This document shows, one piece after another, positions 21,360 to 23,915 of a stretch of 23,915 bases of DNA; the stretch's first letter is position 1; each line of letters starts with the position of its first letter. This stretch comes from Ascoidea tarda (nom. inval.) (taxonomy: Eukaryota > Ascomycota > Saccharomycetes > Ascoideales > Ascoideaceae), in NCBI GenBank assembly GCA_030560485.1, contig JAKTTS010000227.1, positions 1-23,915 of the forward strand. The letters run 5' to 3'. The notes beneath the pieces were generated by a model. The model was not told the DNA's origin, did no database searches, and was given only the letters and a program-made list of their open reading frames with translations. Made by a program: the position numbers and the translations under genes.

Positions 21360-21560
21360 TAATAATAATACGGATGTTTTAAATAAATTGAATTATTATT
21401 AAAAATATAATCTAAAAAAAATTTGATCGAAAAGCGAAAAATAAATCCGTCCTGGATGACAAAAATCCGCATTTTTTTCACACAAAACCCATCCACATCC
21501 AGTAGTAAATGTTAAAATGCATGATAATAATTCAAGTTTTGACAAGAGACCACAGACGTG
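21360..21560 (-). repeat. 5' LTR remnant of element B
   Basis: It shares ATGATAATAATTCAAGTTTT (21519-21538) with ATGATAATAATTTAGGTTTT in C's LTR (22952-22971), differing at two positions. It sits just upstream of gag of B and just downstream of the protease trace of C. The rest is too decayed to align by eye, so the ends are approximate. Confidence 0.4.
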
Positions 21561-21599
21561 CCGTAATACGATTCAACGTGCGTGATACTAGTTCATCTT

Positions 21600-22680
21600 T
21601 CACCAGCACCATTAATAGTGATTACATAAATGTAAACAAAATTGCACTTTCTGAAGCATTTAACTTGTTTCATGGTTTTAATTCATTTAAAATTTAACGG
21701 TACCAATATTTCTAAATTTAACTTCAAAATTTTCAACGCAGTTGTTTAACTGACAATTGTTTTAATATTGACGAACTCGTGTTTGTTAACACATATATTA
21801 TAAAAAGAGCCAAAATCAAAATATATTTTTAATCAATGACGCACTAATGTTTTATTGGCATTCGTGGCCATTTCCATTTAGTCAGTTTAATATATATCAT
21901 GAAATTTTTTATCAATTACCGGCCTAAGTGTCATACATTCAAAAAATATATGCCCCTTTTCCAAACATCTGTCGTCTGCAAAAATAATTATTGGTTTTTA
22001 TTCTGTGTAATGCCACCATCAGCAATTAAACAAGTAGCACTAGACCAAACAATTGTAACTAATGGTTATTTACCATTTGAGAAATTATGAGCAAAATAAT
22101 TGCCTAACAGATTTGCATCAACTAATGTAATCCTACTAGGTTCAGCACTTTAAATTAAAATTTTTTTTATGATTGTTTACAGCCCTTGAAACGGCCCAAA
22201 AATAAGAGCTACCGTAATAATTTGTATAAAATATAAAATCATTTCTTGAAAAGTTTTCAAAAAAATTGTTGCGAATTGTTTGAAACCTAAACAATTGTTA
22301 AAATCAACTTTTGATGAAAATTTTGCAAACAAAGTAAATGTTTTGCCAAAATATTAGAACAAATCATTTCAAATAATATTATTGATTTATGACCATACAA
22401 TTATTTGTTCAAAACGATCACATTGATAAAACCATTAATTTTTTAATGGCCGACATATGGCTATTAAAATTTTTTACAATCATTGTCTTTTTGATTTTTT
22501 TTTATCACTCCAATCAATACCAGATATGATATAACTTTTGACATTAAACACAATACAGAGTTATTATTATTTGAAAACCCAACATAGAAATAATAAAAAT
22601 GGCATCATTGCCAAAACATTTCGTTTCGTACCACTAATTTTTTGCAATTTCAGGTGTATTTTTTTAATGAACTTACACAG
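21600..22680 (-). pseudogene. gag and protease remnant of element C
   Basis: Minus-strand HLKLQKISGTKRN at about 22660-22620 fits the gag opening 'IPKLxGxNxxxW', and GIDWSDKKKIKKTMIVKNF with MSAIKK at about 22525-22450 fits the UBN2 core. Further on, about 21723-21691, KFRNIGTVKF fits the protease 'VxGIGTVxL' strand. Nucleotide blocks here repeat those in element B: TATTGGCATTCRTGG (20507 and 21857) and GAAATTTTTTATCAATTACC against CAAATTTTTTATCAGTCAAT. Gag here begins about 35 bp after the end of the LTR. It is more decayed than the B copy. Confidence 0.55.
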
Positions 22681-22694
22681 CTGAAACAATTATA

Positions 22695-22985
22695 AAAACA
22701 ATATACTGATAGTAGACTGGTAGTAAACAAGTTGAGAAAATAGTGAAAATAATTTTAAAGAGTGTTCATACTAAAAACATTAATTAATTTAAAATACTGT
22801 ATTAAAAAATAGTAAACATTATTTGAAAAATCTCCAAAATATCAAATTAAAATTGAAACTAAAGTTACTAAAAACATAAAGTGTAAACTACAATGTGGAA
22901 TTTATCAATACTTAAAAATAAGCCTTTGTGGAATTGTGTGTGTCAGCGTGAATGATAATAATTTAGGTTTTGACATCTGCAAATT
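22695..22985 (-). repeat. 5' LTR remnant of element C
   Basis: In + orientation it begins CAATATACTGATAGTAGACT then GGTAGTAAACAAGTTGAG, matching the left LTR of B (16828-16870) and, over GTAGACT...AGTAAA, the left LTR of C (15943-15960). It also has the TGATAATAATTTAGG block near 22953. It lies immediately upstream of the gag trace of C on the minus strand. Confidence 0.55.
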
Positions 22986-23311
22986 TTGGATATATTGGAT
23001 ACAAAAATTTAAAAATTTAATGTTTATAATTAAATAATATTAAATTTGCGAAAAACCCACCAAAACCAAAGTTTAAAAAGATGAAGAGGAAGAACCAAAA
23101 TATAATTTGATGATAACAATTCAAAATAATTTTTTAGCAAGGCAACAACAAATGGGCAGTATTGTAGACCAAAGACTATGATAATTGCTCACGTTTCAAC
23201 ACAGGCTAAATTCATACAGTATCAACTGTGACTCTACCGCCTGAGGAGCGGCAGGAGTATAATACTCTGAATAATGCATACGGTCATTGATTATTAGAAA
23301 GGTTTAGAAGG
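22986..23311. other. Unassigned AT-rich flank with a short GC-rich patch
   Basis: No gene is recognised. A minus-strand stretch near 23210-23130 reads IIIVFGLQYCPFVVALLKN, which could be a decayed 'TRPDIxxxVNxLSRF' piece of another copia pol, but this is weak. At 23235-23255 CTACCGCCTGAGGAGCGGCAG stands out as GC-rich, just before the R repeats. Confidence 0.25.
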
Positions 23312-23526
23312 TGAATTTTTATCACGTACTTTGACACGCACTACTGCACGTGCTTAGTTTCCGTGCTGAAAAAAACAGGTTGGGCTTGTAATCCATGACG
23401 TATATATTTAGCGTCTTCTGCTCCAATTTTCTAGTTTATATTTTTATTTGTCCCAAAACGTATTAACTACTACTCAACTATCAATATATTATTGGTTAAT
23501 TACTGTATCCACTATGAACAATCTCC
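23312..23526 (+). repeat. R repeat, copy 2 (tandem pair, left)
   Basis: It starts TGAATTTTTATCACGTACTT and continues with TTGACACGCACTACTGCACG, containing the palindrome GCACGTGC at 23346-23353. A TATA-like CGTATATATTTAGCG follows at about 23399-23413. It ends with ACTATGAACAATCTCC, where an ATG lies at 23514. It is very similar to copy 3, which begins 15 bp after its end. The TG start and ...GAACA near the end would suit an LTR of about 205 bp, but there is no internal region between the two copies. Confidence 0.85.
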
Positions 23527-23540
23527 CAGATGTTGAAACC

Positions 23541-23754
23541 TGAATTATTATCACGCGCTTTGACACGCACTACTGCACGTGCGTCGTCTCCGTGGTAAAA
23601 GATCACGTTATCTTGTAATCCACGACGTATATAGTTAGCGCCTCCTGCTCCAATTTTCTAGTTTATATTTTTACAATCTCTACAATGTATAAATTACCAC
23701 TCTTCTATCAATATATTACTTGTTCATTACTGTATCTACTATGAACAATCTCCA
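23541..23754 (+). repeat. R repeat, copy 3 (tandem pair, right)
   Basis: It starts TGAATTATTATCACGCGCTT, has GCACGTGC at 23575-23582, ACGACGTATATAGTTAGCG near 23622-23640, CAATTTTCTAGTTTATATTT near 23651, TATCAATATATTACTTGTTC near 23706 and ends ACTATGAACAATCTCC. All blocks recur in copies 1 and 2 in the same order. The conservation of an ATG in the same place (23741) in all copies, downstream of TATA-like sequence, is compatible with a promoter plus start region or with an LTR followed by the start of an internal region. Confidence 0.85.
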
Positions 23755-23915
23755 AAAACGAATAATCGCATTTTACTCATCTTCAACGACAGTGGTAGAA
23801 TAAATTGACAAAACAGTTGGTCTTGCTTTGAATGAGATCAGAGTCACATCAAATAAAGCGGCTCAGCCCATCCAACCAACCAGAAAACAACCTCCTCGAT
23901 TGAAAGATGGATCGG
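23741..23915 (+). other. Coding-like stretch after R copy 3, running off the right edge
   Basis: Following the conserved ATG at 23741, the + strand reads MNNLQKRIIAFYSSSTTVVE, and the same frame is open again up to the edge (from about 23804), with residues such as IDKTVGLALNEIRVTSNKAA and a basic, proline-rich RKQPPRLKDG. The last 110 bp are less AT-rich than the rest of the window. It may be the start of gag of the element whose LTR is R, or the end of an unrelated gene or pseudogene; I do not recognise the family. Confidence 0.35.

Larger units (their letters stand above)
16825..21560 (-). mobile_element. Element B: Ty1/copia fossil nested in element C
   Basis: Minus-strand order: LTR remnant (21560-21360), gag (21269-20640), protease (20480-20300), pre-integrase and integrase (20135-19330), RT (18610-17990), RNase H and pol tail (17945-17200), LTR remnant (17115-16825). 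This is the full copia order in about 4.7 kb, the usual size. The left edge lies directly against the RNase H of C and the right edge against the protease of C, so B looks like the younger insertion. It is broken many times, but its motifs are the easiest to read of the six. Confidence 0.65.
15935..22985 (-). mobile_element. Element C: Ty1/copia fossil split by element B
   Basis: The right part (22985-21600, minus) has an LTR remnant, gag and protease. The left part (16805-15935) has RNase H, the pol tail and an LTR remnant. Between them lies element B (21560-16825), complete with its own LTR remnants and a second gag and protease. The integrase and RT expected for C are absent, so either they were lost around the insertion or the two parts come from two different copies. 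The LTR remnants at 15935 and 22695 share GTAGACT...AGTAAA in the same relative place, which supports one element. Broken many times, old, and older than B if the nesting is right. Confidence 0.5.

Noticed and set aside
16828-22740. The pair CAATATATTGACAGTAGACT / CAATATACTGATAGTAGACT taken as the two LTR ends of a single 5.9 kb element.
   Set aside because: This would put two gag and two protease regions in one element. An LTR-like block near 21520, just before the second gag, better supports two elements, one nested in the other. An internal duplication is not fully excluded.
1-23915. CRISPR arrays, tRNA or rRNA genes, riboswitches and bacterial promoters or terminators.
   Set aside because: No regularly spaced repeats, no cloverleaf-like or rRNA-like conserved blocks and no operon structure were seen. 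The content is eukaryotic retroelement sequence.

Overview
This window is AT-rich eukaryotic DNA and is almost entirely a graveyard of LTR retrotransposons. I see no intact host gene, tRNA, rRNA, CRISPR array or prokaryotic-style operon. The open reading frames are short and are either remnants of retroelement gag/pol genes or antisense shadows of them. The organism cannot be named from this sequence. The elements say only that it is a eukaryote with a long history of Ty1/copia activity and strongly AT-directed decay. Naming of domains rests on motif patterns recognised by eye in translated stretches; no database search was run.

At least six Ty1/copia-type fossils can be told apart, labelled here by letter. 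E (+, about 1-905) enters from the left edge and keeps only the end of reverse transcriptase (RT) and RNase H. D (-, about 4870-916) runs from gag to RT and converges tail-to-tail with E. A (-, about 10200-5515) has recognisable LTR remnants at both ends and traces of gag, integrase, RT, RNase H and the pol C-terminus. F (+, about 10204-14640) is the most complete plus-strand copy, from gag to the pol C-terminus and a candidate 3' LTR. B (-, about 21560-16825) covers gag, protease, integrase, RT, RNase H and pol tail between LTR remnants. C (-, about 22985-15935) is split, with LTR, gag and protease on the right of B and RNase H, pol tail and LTR on its left. The simplest reading is that B jumped into C. 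G (+, about 14800-15790) is a separate gag/zinc-knuckle/protease fragment, perhaps Ty3/gypsy-like. All are broken many times (dozens of breaks in the longer ones) and look old.

A, B and C share one LTR family, seen as six diverged copies. A second, unrelated repeat of about 210 bp (R) occurs three times in + orientation: once inside D (about 2745-2956) and twice in tandem near the right edge (23312-23526 and 23541-23754). It carries an E-box-like palindrome, a TATA-like stretch and a conserved ATG at its end, and is much better preserved than the copia fossils. After the last R copy, a less AT-rich coding-like stretch runs off the right edge. R and that edge are the parts most worth following up. 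I found no convincing undescribed functional system in the window.
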